A stretch of DNA of 64,000 nt from JABDGR01 sp964561455 (GTDB taxonomy: Bacteria > Verrucomicrobiota > Verrucomicrobiia > Opitutales > JABDGR01). Every line of letters begins with the position of its first letter. Positions within the stretch are counted from its first letter, which is position 1. This document shows, piece after piece, positions 36,076-43,928 of the stretch. The notes beneath the pieces were generated by a model. The model did not search any database, was not told the origin of the DNA, and saw only the letters and a list, made by a program, of their open reading frames with translations. The position numbers were made by a program, and so were the translations under genes. The stretch is from assembly GCA_964561455.1 (NCBI GenBank), contig CAZLPS010000005.1, positions 1-64,000 on the forward strand, read 5' to 3'.

Positions 36076-36264
36076 AAAGTCCCGTAGGGACGGCAGAAGG
36101 TAACCCAGCTTTTCAAAGCTGGGCAGTGGAAGGAGTGAGAGAGTGAGTCCCGAAGGGACGGCAGAAACATGGGTTCTGTCGTCCCTCCCGGGACTCGACA
36201 TTACGCCATTCGCCGCCCCCAGCATTAAAATGCTGGGTTACCTTCTTCCGTCCCTGCGGGACTT
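36076..36264. repeat. Nested palindromic repeat cluster (AGTCCCG-GGGAC units)
   Basis: Two nested inverted pairs. The outer units are 36076-36124 and 36218-36264; each has a stem-loop CCCAGC...GCTGGG joined to GTAACC/GGTTAC and a GTCCC-GGGAC palindrome next to it. The inner units are 36146-36168 and about 36173-36195 (AGTCCCGAAGGGACGGCAG against its near reverse complement). No gene fits in the 35938-36436 gap, which otherwise contains only the partial repeat at 36399-36419. This looks like a REP/BIME-type element mobilised elsewhere by a RAYT-like transposase; none is seen here. Confidence 0.75.
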
Positions 36265-36398
36265 GGGTGCTGGACAGGACGGCACCATGGACGCATTGCG
36301 ACTCCATAATTATCGCACGGCCAATGGCAAAGGGAAAAGGGAGTCGGGTTTCCCGTCGCCCGTCAAATTTTCGAACGGGTAGGCGGTGACTCCGTTTG

Positions 36399-36419
36399 GC
36401 TCAGCGCGACGAAACTGCA
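36399..36419. repeat. Degenerate half copy of the 32672-32754 inverted repeat
   Basis: GCTCAGCGCGACGAAACTGC matches the right arm of the perfect inverted repeat 3.7 kb upstream at 18 of 20 positions. It lies 18 nt after the stop (in plus orientation before 36437) of the GNAT gene, so it may also act in its 3' region. Confidence 0.55.
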
Positions 36420-36436
36420 TTGTGACCAACAGGAAA

Positions 36437-37021
36437 CTATTTTCCGTCGGTTAGCCTTCCCGACTTCGGTTTGGCTTTTGATTTTCCCCCAGCTACATCA
36501 ATCATCAGATATTCGAAATCGTAATATCGCCCCTTTACCAGGAGCGCTTTCGGTTCGGTGGCATAGTGCCGGAATCCCACCCGGCGATAGAGACCCAATG
36601 CGCGATTATTGGTGGAAGTGGCGGCTAGCTTGATGATTTCGAGACCTTTCATCCCGCGTGCGGCCTGCAAAAGCTTTACGGCAATTTCACGGCCCACGCC
36701 CTGACTCCGGTAGCGGGGATGGACATACATGCCCCATAGCCAGGCCTTGTGCCGCTGCTTGCGGTTGGTCGTGCGTTCCCGCTTTAGGGCGGCTTGGCCA
36801 ATCATGACGTTACCGGCAAAGGCACCGACAAAGATCTCCTTCTGCGGCGAATCCTCCAGCCATTTCCGACACTCTGCGACCGGGCGATGGCGCTCCTCGG
36901 CATGGGAGGATCCGAAAGCGGTGGGACTTTCCCGCAAGCCATAAAGCCTCAGCCTCAAATACGCGGCTGCATCCATGCCCGTTAATCGTCTAACTACTAA
37001 CGTGGTGTGGGGCCGATTCAT
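36437..37021 (-). CDS. GNAT-family N-acetyltransferase
   Basis: A 194-aa acetyltransferase from ATG 37021 (MNRPHTTLVVRRLTG). Motif A for acetyl-CoA pyrophosphate binding is WLWGMYVHPRYRSQGVGREI (R/Q-x-x-G-x-G). Motif B is NNRALGLYRRVGFRHYATEP. A Lys-rich tail ends the protein. It could modify a small molecule or a protein N-terminus; the substrate is not predictable. It lies 31 nt upstream of gatB on the other side of the strand order (gatB is transcribed in the same direction, before it). Confidence 0.85.
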   Translation of the reverse strand: MNRPHTTLVVRRLTGMDAAAYLRLRLYGLRESPTAFGSSHAEERHRPVAECRKWLEDSPQKEIFVGAFAGNVMIGQAALKRERTTNRKQRHKAWLWGMYVHPRYRSQGVGREIAVKLLQAARGMKGLEIIKLAATSTNNRALGLYRRVGFRHYATEPKALLVKGRYYDFEYLMIDVAGGKSKAKPKSGRLTDGK

Positions 37022-37052
37022 GAGCGTGAATAGAGCCAAACCGAAAGGAAAA

Positions 37053-38516
37053 CTAAACTGCCATCAACCTCTTCAACACCTCATCCACCGTCGCCGGATT
37101 CGCCTGGCCCTTGGTTTGCTTCATGACCTGGCCCTTGAGGGCGTTGATGGCCGTGAGTTTGCCGCCTTTGTATTCCGCGACCGGTTTGGGATTGGCGGCG
37201 ATGATTTCCGTGCAAATCTTTTCCAGGGCGCCCGTGTCGTTCTGAATTCTTAGACCTTTGCGGTCCACGATGGCTTCGGCGGTCTCGCCGGTCTGGAACA
37301 TTTCCAAAAATACGTCTTTGGCGATTTGCTTGGTGATCGCACCGCTGTCCACGAGTTTGACCAATCCACCGAGCGCGGCGGCGGTAATCTTGCATTGGGA
37401 GACGGTAAGTGCGGATTCGCCATGGGCGGCCGCGGCATCCAGCTCGCGCAGCAGGTCATTGGCGATGTAATTGGCCACGGCCTTCGGATTTCCGCAAACG
37501 GCGACGGCAGCCTCAAAGTAGTCCGACAAAATACGATCCGGGCAAATGACGGAAGTAATCGTATACGGCAAATCCCAGTCCTTCTGATACCGGCGCTGTT
37601 TGTCAAAATGCAGCTCGGGCAATTCCGCCTTTAGCTTCGCAATCTGTTCGGGCGTCGTGCGCACGGGCATGAGGTCGGGATCAGGGAAATAGCGGTAGTC
37701 ATGCGCCTGTTCCTTTGAACGCATGGATTGCGTAACGCTCAGTTGGGCATCCCAGCGGCGGGTCTCCTGGATGATGCGCTCCTGCTTTTGCACACAGAGA
37801 ATCTGGCGCTTGATCTCGTGTTCGACGCCATTTTTCACGCCGGAGAACGAATTCAGATTCTTCAATTCCACTTTTGTGCCGAGCTTGGTTTCGCCTTTCA
37901 GGCGCACGGAGACATTGGCATCGCAGCGCAACTGGCCCTTTTCCATGTCGCAATCGGAAATCCCGGCGCTGATGAGGCTCGTGCGCAATGCCGTGAGGTA
38001 CGCAAAGACCTCTTCGGGCGAGTGCATGTCCGGCTCGGAGACGATTTCGAGGAGGGGCGTGCCGGCGCGGTTGTAGTCCACCAGGCTGTCATTGAGAAAG
38101 TGCGTGAGCTTGCCGACGTCTTCTTCGAGATGAATACGCGTCAGCTTGACCACGCGGTGCTCACCCATGAGGTTGCGTGAGGCACCGGGCATTTCAATCT
38201 CCACCCCACCGCCAAGGCAAAGCGGCTGATCATACTGCGAAATCTGGTAATTTTTTGGATTATCGGGGTAGAAGTAATTCTTACGGTCCCACTTGCAGAC
38301 TTCAGCAATTTTGCAATTGAACATCAGTCCGACCTTGATGGATTTCCGCACGGCTTCGGCATTCATCACCGGCAGAGTGCCGGGCAGCGCGAGCACGACC
38401 GGATTCGTCAGCGTGTTGGGCGGTTCGCCATAGCCGGTGGCCGCGCGCGTGAACATCTTCGAACGCGTCTTGATTTGGACGTGAACCTCCAGGCCGATGA
38501 CTGCTTCGAATTCCAT
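37053..38516 (-). CDS. gatB: Asp-tRNA(Asn)/Glu-tRNA(Gln) amidotransferase subunit B
   Basis: A 487-aa tRNA-binding kinase-like subunit of GatCAB, from ATG 38516 (MEFEAVIGLEVHVQI). It has the family blocks IGLEVHVQIKTRSKMF, VLALPGTLPVMN, YPDNPKNYQISQYDQPL and DYNRAGTPLLEIVSEPD. The C-terminal YqeY-like tail domain has KGQANPATVDEVLKRLM. It activates and amidates mischarged Glu-tRNA or Asp-tRNA together with GatA and GatC. It is separated from gatA by the GxxExxY cassette. Confidence 0.97.
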   Translation of the reverse strand: MEFEAVIGLEVHVQIKTRSKMFTRAATGYGEPPNTLTNPVVLALPGTLPVMNAEAVRKSIKVGLMFNCKIAEVCKWDRKNYFYPDNPKNYQISQYDQPLCLGGGVEIEMPGASRNLMGEHRVVKLTRIHLEEDVGKLTHFLNDSLVDYNRAGTPLLEIVSEPDMHSPEEVFAYLTALRTSLISAGISDCDMEKGQLRCDANVSVRLKGETKLGTKVELKNLNSFSGVKNGVEHEIKRQILCVQKQERIIQETRRWDAQLSVTQSMRSKEQAHDYRYFPDPDLMPVRTTPEQIAKLKAELPELHFDKQRRYQKDWDLPYTITSVICPDRILSDYFEAAVAVCGNPKAVANYIANDLLRELDAAAAHGESALTVSQCKITAAALGGLVKLVDSGAITKQIAKDVFLEMFQTGETAEAIVDRKGLRIQNDTGALEKICTEIIAANPKPVAEYKGGKLTAINALKGQVMKQTKGQANPATVDEVLKRLMAV

Positions 38517-38526
38517 GAGATTGCTT

Positions 38527-38551
38527 TTTTTTTGCCAGAATTGACAGAATT
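38527..38551. repeat. Left terminal inverted repeat of GxxExxY cassette
   Basis: A T-run followed by GCCAGAATTGACAGAATT. It matches the reverse complement of 39014-39038 at 23 of 25 positions. It begins 11 nt upstream of the gatB start codon. A third related CAGAATT unit lies at 38555-38574. Confidence 0.8.
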
Positions 38552-38568
38552 TTTGAGAATTAACAGAA

Positions 38569-39012
38569 TTAAAACGGGACAGGGCCGACAGGCTTGCGGT
38601 AGACGCGAAATTTTTTCTTAAATTCGAGGCTGGGTGCGCCGAAATTGATGAGTAAACCTTCATCGATTTCGGTGGCGACGAGAAAATTTACCAACTGCAC
38701 TTCATGGGCGACCGCTAGATTGTTGACCGCCTTGATCTCGATTATCAGATCGAGCCCGACCACCAAGTCCGCCTTGAATTCACCGACCACCGTTTTCTCA
38801 TATTTAACCTCGAAAGACTTTTCTGTTTCAAATTCCATGGCCGCCCGCTCAAGTTCAATACACAAAGCGTTATGGTAGACGCTTTCCAAAAATCCAGGCC
38901 CGAGGGTGCGATGAACCTTCATGGCAAGGCCAATGACTTGACCCGCCAGGTCATAGCCCTCCTCAACCTTGAAGTCAGTTTCGCCTTGGTTCATGTTCCA
39001 GAAGAATTCCAT
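38569..39012 (-). CDS. GxxExxY protein (PD-(D/E)XK-like)
   Basis: A 147-aa protein from ATG 39012 (MEFFWNMNQGETDF); ATG 38994 and a TTG at 39033 are alternatives. It has the naming motif G-x-x-E-x-x-Y in GPGFLESVYHNAL. The nuclease-like core GEFKADLVVGLDLIIEIKAV has an Asp followed by E-I-K, as in PD-(D/E)XK enzymes. The biochemical role of the family is unknown. It sits between gatA and gatB inside terminal inverted repeats, so it looks like cargo of a small mobile cassette. Its base composition is more AT-rich than its neighbours. Confidence 0.9.
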   Translation of the reverse strand: MEFFWNMNQGETDFKVEEGYDLAGQVIGLAMKVHRTLGPGFLESVYHNALCIELERAAMEFETEKSFEVKYEKTVVGEFKADLVVGLDLIIEIKAVNNLAVAHEVQLVNFLVATEIDEGLLINFGAPSLEFKKKFRVYRKPVGPVPF

Positions 39013-39013
39013 T

Positions 39014-39038
39014 AATTCTGTTAATTCTGTCAAAAAAA
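39014..39038. repeat. Right terminal inverted repeat of GxxExxY cassette
   Basis: Read outward-in on the minus strand, it is a T-run followed by GACAGAATTAACAGAATT, matching the left end at 38527-38551 with two mismatches. It overlaps the possible TTG start of the GxxExxY frame, so the repeat may carry part of its leader. Confidence 0.8.
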
Positions 39039-39044
39039 GTTTGT

Positions 39045-40511
39045 TTACAATTGCGCCCGGCGGCTGGAATAATCGTGCCCGGCTTCGAACAGGCGTCCCA
39101 TCGCCAGCAAATCGGCCTCGGCGAACGGGCGGCCGATCAGTTGCAGGCCGATGGGTAAATTGTTCTTCGTAAATCCGCAGGGAAGGGACAAGCCTGGAAG
39201 GCCGGCGAGGTTGACCGAGATGGTGTAAATGTCGCTCAGGTACATCGCCAGCGGGTTATCGGATTTCTCGCCGCGTTTAAAGGCGGGGGTGGGGGCGGTC
39301 GGCGTGAGGACGGCATCCACCTGCATGAAGGCGTCCTCGAAATCGCGGCGGATCAACGTACGAACTTTTTGGGCGCGCAGGTAATAAGCGTCATAGTAAC
39401 CGCTACTCAGCACGTACGTGCCGAGGATGATGCGGCGTTTGACCTCCGGGCCAAAGCCTTCCGCGCGGCTTTTGAAATATAAATCCACGGCGTCGGTTGC
39501 CTTCGCGCTGCGGTGGGTGTAGCGCACGCCATCATAGCGGGCGAGGTTGGACGACGCCTCCGCCGTCGCGATAATATAATAGACCGGCAGGCCCAAATCC
39601 GCATGCGGCAACGTGATGTCCACGATTTTGCAGCCTTTGCTCTTATAGAATTCAATCGCGGCTTCGATGCTGGCGCGCACTTCCGGATCCAGCCCTTCGC
39701 CAAAAAAGTCGCGCGGCACGCCGATGGTCCAAGTCTTGGCCGGTGCGTTGACCGCAGCCACATAATCTGGAATTGGCTGCTTCAGCGAGGTTGAGTCGCG
39801 CGGGTCGTGGCCGGCCAGCGCCTGCAAGAGCATCGCGGCATCTTCGATTGTCCGCGTCATCGGGCCGATTTGGTCGAGCGATGAGGCGAAGGCCACCAGC
39901 CCATAGCGCGAAACCACCCCATACGTCGGCTTCAGCCCCACAATCCCACATAGCGAGGCCGGTTGGCGAATGGAGCCGCCGGTGTCGCTGCCCAGCGCCG
40001 CCGGGGCTTCTCCCGCCGCCACACACGCCGCGCTGCCGCCGGAACTCCCACCCGGAATGCGCGCCAAATCCCAGGGATTCGATGTGGTCTGGTAAGAGCT
40101 GTTCTCCGTGGACGAGCCCATCGCAAATTCGTCCATGTTCAAGCGCCCCCACAGCACGACCCCCGCGGCGCGCAGGCGCTCAATCACGGTGGCGTCATAA
40201 GGCGAAATGAATTTCTTTAAAATCTGGCTGGCGCACGTCAACGGCTGGTCTTTGACCGCGACCACGTCTTTGATGCCAATGGGTACGCCATCCAATGGGC
40301 CAAATGCTTTACCCGCCGCGCGGCGTTGGTCCGACGCCCGGGCCTGCGCCAGGGCATCACCCTCGTCCCGGTGCAGAAAAGCCCCAACTTTGGATTCAAC
40401 CGCATTCGTGCGCTCGATAAAGGCGCGGGTGACTTCTTCGGATGTAACCTGTTTGGCCGCAAGGCGGCGGCTCAATTCGGCGACAGTTAACTGGTAAAGC
40501 GGTTCGGACAT
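39045..40511 (-). CDS. gatA: Asp-tRNA(Asn)/Glu-tRNA(Gln) amidotransferase subunit A
   Basis: A 488-aa amidase that frees ammonia from glutamine. The Ser-cisSer-Lys triad is visible: Lys in GVPIGIKDVV, and the two serines in GGSSGGSAACVAAGEAP and GSDTGGSIRQPAS. It starts at ATG 40511, 9 nt after gatC, and is the second gene of gatC-gatA-gatB. Supports indirect Gln-tRNA or Asn-tRNA synthesis. Confidence 0.98.
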   Translation of the reverse strand: MSEPLYQLTVAELSRRLAAKQVTSEEVTRAFIERTNAVESKVGAFLHRDEGDALAQARASDQRRAAGKAFGPLDGVPIGIKDVVAVKDQPLTCASQILKKFISPYDATVIERLRAAGVVLWGRLNMDEFAMGSSTENSSYQTTSNPWDLARIPGGSSGGSAACVAAGEAPAALGSDTGGSIRQPASLCGIVGLKPTYGVVSRYGLVAFASSLDQIGPMTRTIEDAAMLLQALAGHDPRDSTSLKQPIPDYVAAVNAPAKTWTIGVPRDFFGEGLDPEVRASIEAAIEFYKSKGCKIVDITLPHADLGLPVYYIIATAEASSNLARYDGVRYTHRSAKATDAVDLYFKSRAEGFGPEVKRRIILGTYVLSSGYYDAYYLRAQKVRTLIRRDFEDAFMQVDAVLTPTAPTPAFKRGEKSDNPLAMYLSDIYTISVNLAGLPGLSLPCGFTKNNLPIGLQLIGRPFAEADLLAMGRLFEAGHDYSSRRAQL

Positions 40512-40520
40512 GGTCGGATT

Positions 40521-40814
40521 TTAGGCGTCGTCAACGACTTTGGGCACGAGGAATTGGTTGTCTCGCTGGACGGGGGCATTGCGCAGGGCTTCCGCAGCCG
40601 TAAAGCCCGGCCGGGCCACATCATCATCCAGCACATTAAATACTGGAAAGGCATGGGCCATCGGCTCGACCCCCGAGACATCCACGGCGTTGAGCTTTTC
40701 AAAATACGCCAGAATGTCGCCAAGCTGCGCGGCAAAGCGCGCCTTCTCCTCCGCGCTCAAATCGAGCCGCGCCAGGTTGGCCACATAATCTATGTCAACG
40801 GAGGGTTGGGACAT
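40521..40814 (-). CDS. gatC: Asp-tRNA(Asn)/Glu-tRNA(Gln) amidotransferase subunit C
   Basis: A 97-aa structural subunit that clamps GatA and GatB. It begins MSQPSVDIDYVANLARLDLS, followed by EEKARFAAQLGDILAYFEKL, and ends with the helix-loop RDNQFLVPKVVDD typical of GatC (VPxV). First gene of the gatCAB run; its promoter lies in the 128-nt gap shared with the divergent small membrane protein gene. Confidence 0.95.
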   Translation of the reverse strand: MSQPSVDIDYVANLARLDLSAEEKARFAAQLGDILAYFEKLNAVDVSGVEPMAHAFPVFNVLDDDVARPGFTAAEALRNAPVQRDNQFLVPKVVDDA

Positions 40815-40942
40815 GAAATGGGTGAATGGAAATGCGATGATGGAAAATGGAAAAACGAAGGGTCACAATGCCAAAGATGCCCCCGGGAAGGCAAAATAAT
40901 TATTTTGCGTGCCGCCGCCCCATTCGCTTGGCTGGGGCCACC

Positions 40943-41287
40943 ATGGCCGCCCCGCCGGATGACCCTTTCCCGCCCCCACAGAAGCTGACCCTGAAGGCAG
41001 CCGAGTTTGAGCGGGACAATGCGGAGACCGTTCCCGGCGAACCCGCCGCCAACGACCCCATGGAGACGCTCAAGGCTAACCGCGCCCATGAAGTGGAAAT
41101 CGGCTACGGCGATTATGAAATTAAACCGAAGAAGAGGTTTACCCGGCGGACCAAAGAGTACCTTCTAATTTTGGCGGCAGGGAACCTGGGGATCGGAACA
41201 TTGTTCGGACTCTTAGGGCCGCCGCTAATGCTCGGATTTTCGATTGGGCTGACGTGGGTTATGTTTTTCGTGATTGAGGATTATTGA
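40943..41287 (+). CDS. Small membrane protein of unknown function
   Basis: A 114-aa protein from ATG 40943 (MAAPPDDPFPPPQKL). A polar, acidic N-terminal half precedes a basic patch (KPKKRFTRRTKEY) and one long or two short hydrophobic helices (LLILAAGNLGIGTLFGLLGP, LMLGFSIGLTWVMFFVI). No family recognised. Divergent from gatC; a GGGCGCAG-CTGCGCCC hairpin (41317-41337) follows in the gap before the ABC importer genes. Confidence 0.6.
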   Translation: MAAPPDDPFPPPQKLTLKAAEFERDNAETVPGEPAANDPMETLKANRAHEVEIGYGDYEIKPKKRFTRRTKEYLLILAAGNLGIGTLFGLLGPPLMLGFSIGLTWVMFFVIEDY

Positions 41288-41316
41288 GGGGAGGCGGCCG
41301 CAATGCATTCGCCAAT

Positions 41317-41337
41317 TGGGCGCAGCAAGTCTGCGCC
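41317..41337. terminator. Hairpin between convergent genes
   Basis: GGGCGCAG-CAAGT-CTGCGCCC forms a perfect 8-bp GC-rich stem with a 5-nt loop between two convergent genes. There is no T-run, so it is only a weak terminator candidate. The following GCCCCTACGAA echoes the GCCCCTAC end of the inverted repeat at 46135-46201. Confidence 0.4.
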
Positions 41338-41367
41338 CCTACGAAGCCCTCTTCCCTGCCGATTTCC

Positions 41368-42159
41368 CTATTTCGGGCGCGGCCTCGTCAAAATCACTGG
41401 TCGCGCTTCTCCGGACCTCGACAGCATTTCCACCGAAACCTGGAAAACCCGCTCAATCAGCGGCCCAGTCAAAACCTCTTCAATCGCGCCCGCCGCAGCC
41501 AGCCGGCCATTTTCCAAAACCCAGACATCATCCGCATACGCCATCGCCAAATTCAAATCATGCAACACCGCCAGCACCACGGCTCCTCCCCGCGCCCATT
41601 CCTGCGCTGCCCGCAGGGCGCCGTGCTGGTGGGCAAGATCGAGTCCCGCCGTCGGCTCATCCAATAGCAAGTATCGCGCTCCAGCAGCCGGCGCCTCCCA
41701 GATTTGCGCCAGCACCCGCGCCAGTTGCACACGCTGTTTTTCGCCACTCGATAGGGTGGGGTAGAGACGCCCCGCCAAATGGCTCCCTTCCACCGTGGCC
41801 AGCGCCGCGTCGCAAATCTCCGCGTCGCGCGCCGTCTCGCTGCCGTGCAGATGCGGAAATCGCCCCATCATCACGACCTCGCGCACGGGAAAGGCAAAGG
41901 CCAGATGCGATTCCTGTGGCAACACCGCCCGGCGTTGGGCGATTTCAATTCCGGACCATTGCGCAAGGGGCTTCCCATTGATCTCGATGCCGCCGGATTG
42001 CGGCGTCAACTCGCCCGAGAACAATTTCAACAAAGTGGACTTGCCCGCACCGTTCGGCCCCACCAGCGCCGTCACGCGCCCGGGACGCAGTTCCCCGGTC
42101 ACCGCGTCGAGGATCTTGCGGGTTCCACGGGAAAAATGAAGATTGCGGGCGGTGAGCAT
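41368..42159 (-). CDS. hmuV: Haem/iron-type ABC importer, ATP-binding protein
   Basis: A 263-aa ATPase. Walker A is GPNGAGKST, the signature LSSGEKQRVQLARVLAQ, Walker B YLLLDEPTAGLDL, and the switch His is in VLHDLNLAMAYADD. The last motif plus the C-terminal VFQVSVEMLSRSGEARPVIL fits HmuV-like subunits for haem, but siderophore or cobalamin use cannot be excluded. It starts 1 nt after the permease gene ends. No substrate-binding protein gene is adjacent. Confidence 0.85.
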   Translation of the reverse strand: MLTARNLHFSRGTRKILDAVTGELRPGRVTALVGPNGAGKSTLLKLFSGELTPQSGGIEINGKPLAQWSGIEIAQRRAVLPQESHLAFAFPVREVVMMGRFPHLHGSETARDAEICDAALATVEGSHLAGRLYPTLSSGEKQRVQLARVLAQIWEAPAAGARYLLLDEPTAGLDLAHQHGALRAAQEWARGGAVVLAVLHDLNLAMAYADDVWVLENGRLAAAGAIEEVLTGPLIERVFQVSVEMLSRSGEARPVILTRPRPK

Positions 42160-42160
42160 A

Positions 42161-43219
42161 TTAAAATTCCCCCTTTCGGCGGGCCCGCAGTAATAACGCC
42201 AAAAACACCGGCGCGCCCACGAGTGCCGTCACCACACCAATGGGCAGTTCTTCGACTCCCCTCCCGCCGTTGCGCGCAGCCAAGTCGGCGGCCAGCAGGA
42301 GGGATGCACCTAAAAGCGCTGAGGCTGGCAGAAGCAGCCGGTGGTCCGGCCCAAAAACCAGCCGCACCAAATGCGGGGCGACCAGCCCGACAAATCCAAT
42401 CGTTCCGCAGGCGGCCACCGACGCGCCGACCATGGCCGCCGACAGCAAAATCACCCAACGCTTCACCTGTTGCACTGGCACGCCCAAATGGTGTGCTTCG
42501 GCCTCACCCAGCAAAAGGGCATTGAGCGGTCGCGCAAACCATGGCAACACCAGCAGCCCGGGAACGATGAACAGGGCTGCGACGCCAATCTGCGGCCAGT
42601 CGGCCTTGCCGAGGCTGCCGAGCGACCAGTACGTCCACGTGCGCAATTGCTCGTCCGAGGAGCGGTAGATCGCCATCCCAATGCCCGCGCCCGCCAGCGC
42701 ATTGATCGCCAGTCCGGTCAGCAGCATCAGCGCCACCTGCGTGCGCCCTTCGACCTTGGAGAGCCGATAGATTAAAAAAGTTACCACCACACCGCCCGCC
42801 ATCGCGGCCACCGGCAGCGCAAAGGCCCCCAGGGCGTGAACCATTCCACCGAGCACCCCTCCGCCGAGCACAATCATCGCCACCGCCCCCAGCGCCGCCC
42901 CGCTCGATACCCCAATCAACGCCGGGTCCGCCAGCGGATTGCGAAACAACCCTTGCAACGCCGCCCCTGCCATCGCCAGCGCCGCCCCGGCGAGAATCGC
43001 CAACACCACCCGCGGCAGGCGCAAATCCATCACCGTGGTTTGCGCCGTTCCGTCCAAATTCCCGCCGCCCATGCCCAGTTCGTGCCGTAAAACCCGCAGA
43101 ACTTCCGGCGCGCGCACCGCTTCATTGGTTCCGTATGACGCCGCGCCCACGGCAAGCGCCACCACCAGCGCCACCAGCGCGGCAAGTACGATAAGGCGTT
43201 TCCTCAAGAATGCATCCAC
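42161..43219 (-). CDS. FecCD-family ABC importer permease
   Basis: A 352-aa permease if started at the GTG at 43219 (VDAFLRKRLIVLAAL); longer frames with TTG starts are less likely. It has the BtuC/FecCD blocks LRLPRVVLAILAGAALAMAG, AALQGLFRNPLADPALIGVS, the coupling-helix region and GFVGLVAPHLVRLVFGPDHR. About nine to ten helices are predicted. With the adjacent ATPase it imports haem, iron-siderophore or cobalamin. The missing binding protein may be encoded elsewhere. Confidence 0.88.
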   Translation of the reverse strand: MDAFLRKRLIVLAALVALVVALAVGAASYGTNEAVRAPEVLRVLRHELGMGGGNLDGTAQTTVMDLRLPRVVLAILAGAALAMAGAALQGLFRNPLADPALIGVSSGAALGAVAMIVLGGGVLGGMVHALGAFALPVAAMAGGVVVTFLIYRLSKVEGRTQVALMLLTGLAINALAGAGIGMAIYRSSDEQLRTWTYWSLGSLGKADWPQIGVAALFIVPGLLVLPWFARPLNALLLGEAEAHHLGVPVQQVKRWVILLSAAMVGASVAACGTIGFVGLVAPHLVRLVFGPDHRLLLPASALLGASLLLAADLAARNGGRGVEELPIGVVTALVGAPVFLALLLRARRKGEF

Positions 43220-43393
43220 CGCCCTACCTTCTTGAAATCCGCAGGCCGCGCCAAGCCGAAATGTATTTCGTGAGCAGTAAAAATGCACCTTGCCTGTTCT
43301 CAAAGGCGGAGCGATGATGAACGTTCTGTTCGGACCGGTTTCATCCGGTTGGCCCGCCCGCCCGCCTGTCGTAGAGTGGGAATCAAATTGCCC

Positions 43394-43738
43394 ATGAAAG
43401 ATCCATTAAAAAACGCGAATCCGCCGCCATGGGTGAGCAAACCTTTGGTCAAAAGGCCGAAGTCATATTGGGTGGGATTCGGACTCGGACTGGCATCCTT
43501 ATTGTTGCTTCTCTATCCGATGTTCAAGCTTTCGGACTTGTCAGGTTCGAGCTATGAGGGGAGCCATAGTGTGTGGCTGAATGCCTCGGGGGGGTGCATT
43601 CTGAGTTCGCTGGTGTTGATGGTGATCGGGGTGGTGTTCGCCATTGTTCCGAGTGGACGAAAATTCGCCCAAGGTCTTTTGATCGGGTGCGTTATCAGCC
43701 TATTTCTCGGCATCGGGACTTGTTTTTCGACCTTTTAA
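43394..43738 (+). CDS. Small membrane protein, array paralog A
   Basis: A 114-aa protein from ATG 43394 (MKDPLKNANPPPWV). Two helices: YWVGFGLGLASLLLLLYP and ILSSLVLMVIGVVFAIV, followed by the array motif PSGRKFAQGLLIGCVISLFL ending in GTC. This C-terminal block is nearly the same as in paralog B (QDRKFAQGLLLGSLASIIL). The upstream TTCATCCGGTTGGCCC also resembles the sequence before B, which suggests a tandem duplication. Function unknown. Confidence 0.72.
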   Translation: MKDPLKNANPPPWVSKPLVKRPKSYWVGFGLGLASLLLLLYPMFKLSDLSGSSYEGSHSVWLNASGGCILSSLVLMVIGVVFAIVPSGRKFAQGLLIGCVISLFLGIGTCFSTF

Positions 43739-43928
43739 TTTTGACAATAAAGTTGGAGCGCTCGACGCCGAATCGGACATCTTCAACGTCGGGCCGAAAT
43801 GCATGTCGTAGTGCAATCGAAATGGCTCTTGTGTATCCCGGCCGGCGGAGCAATGGTTGGCGATGTGCGCGGTTGGATTTTATCCGGCTAGCCCTTTTGA
43901 CGGCCTAGGCGATCCAATCATTGGGCGT

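Larger units (their letters stand above)
38527..39038. mobile_element. 512-bp cassette carrying the GxxExxY gene, bounded by 25-bp inverted repeats
   Basis: The termini match 23/25 in inverted orientation. The element fills almost exactly the gatA-gatB gap: it ends 7 nt from the gatA stop and 11 nt from the gatB start. A gene-less element with similar ends occurs at 50315-50386. No transposase is present, so movement would need enzymes supplied elsewhere. No clear target-site duplication is visible because both flanks run into T/A tracts. That the cassette moves is an inference. Confidence 0.6.

Noticed and set aside
38517..38663. N-terminal extension of gatB
   Set aside because: It is antisense-free but falls in the inverted-repeat cassette and GxxExxY gene; GatB family similarity begins at MEFEAVIGLEVHV.
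43353..43368. GCCCGCCCGCCCGCC run upstream of array paralog A as a CRISPR-like or VNTR repeat
   Set aside because: Only three to four 4-nt units; too short for a meaningful repeat and no spacer structure.
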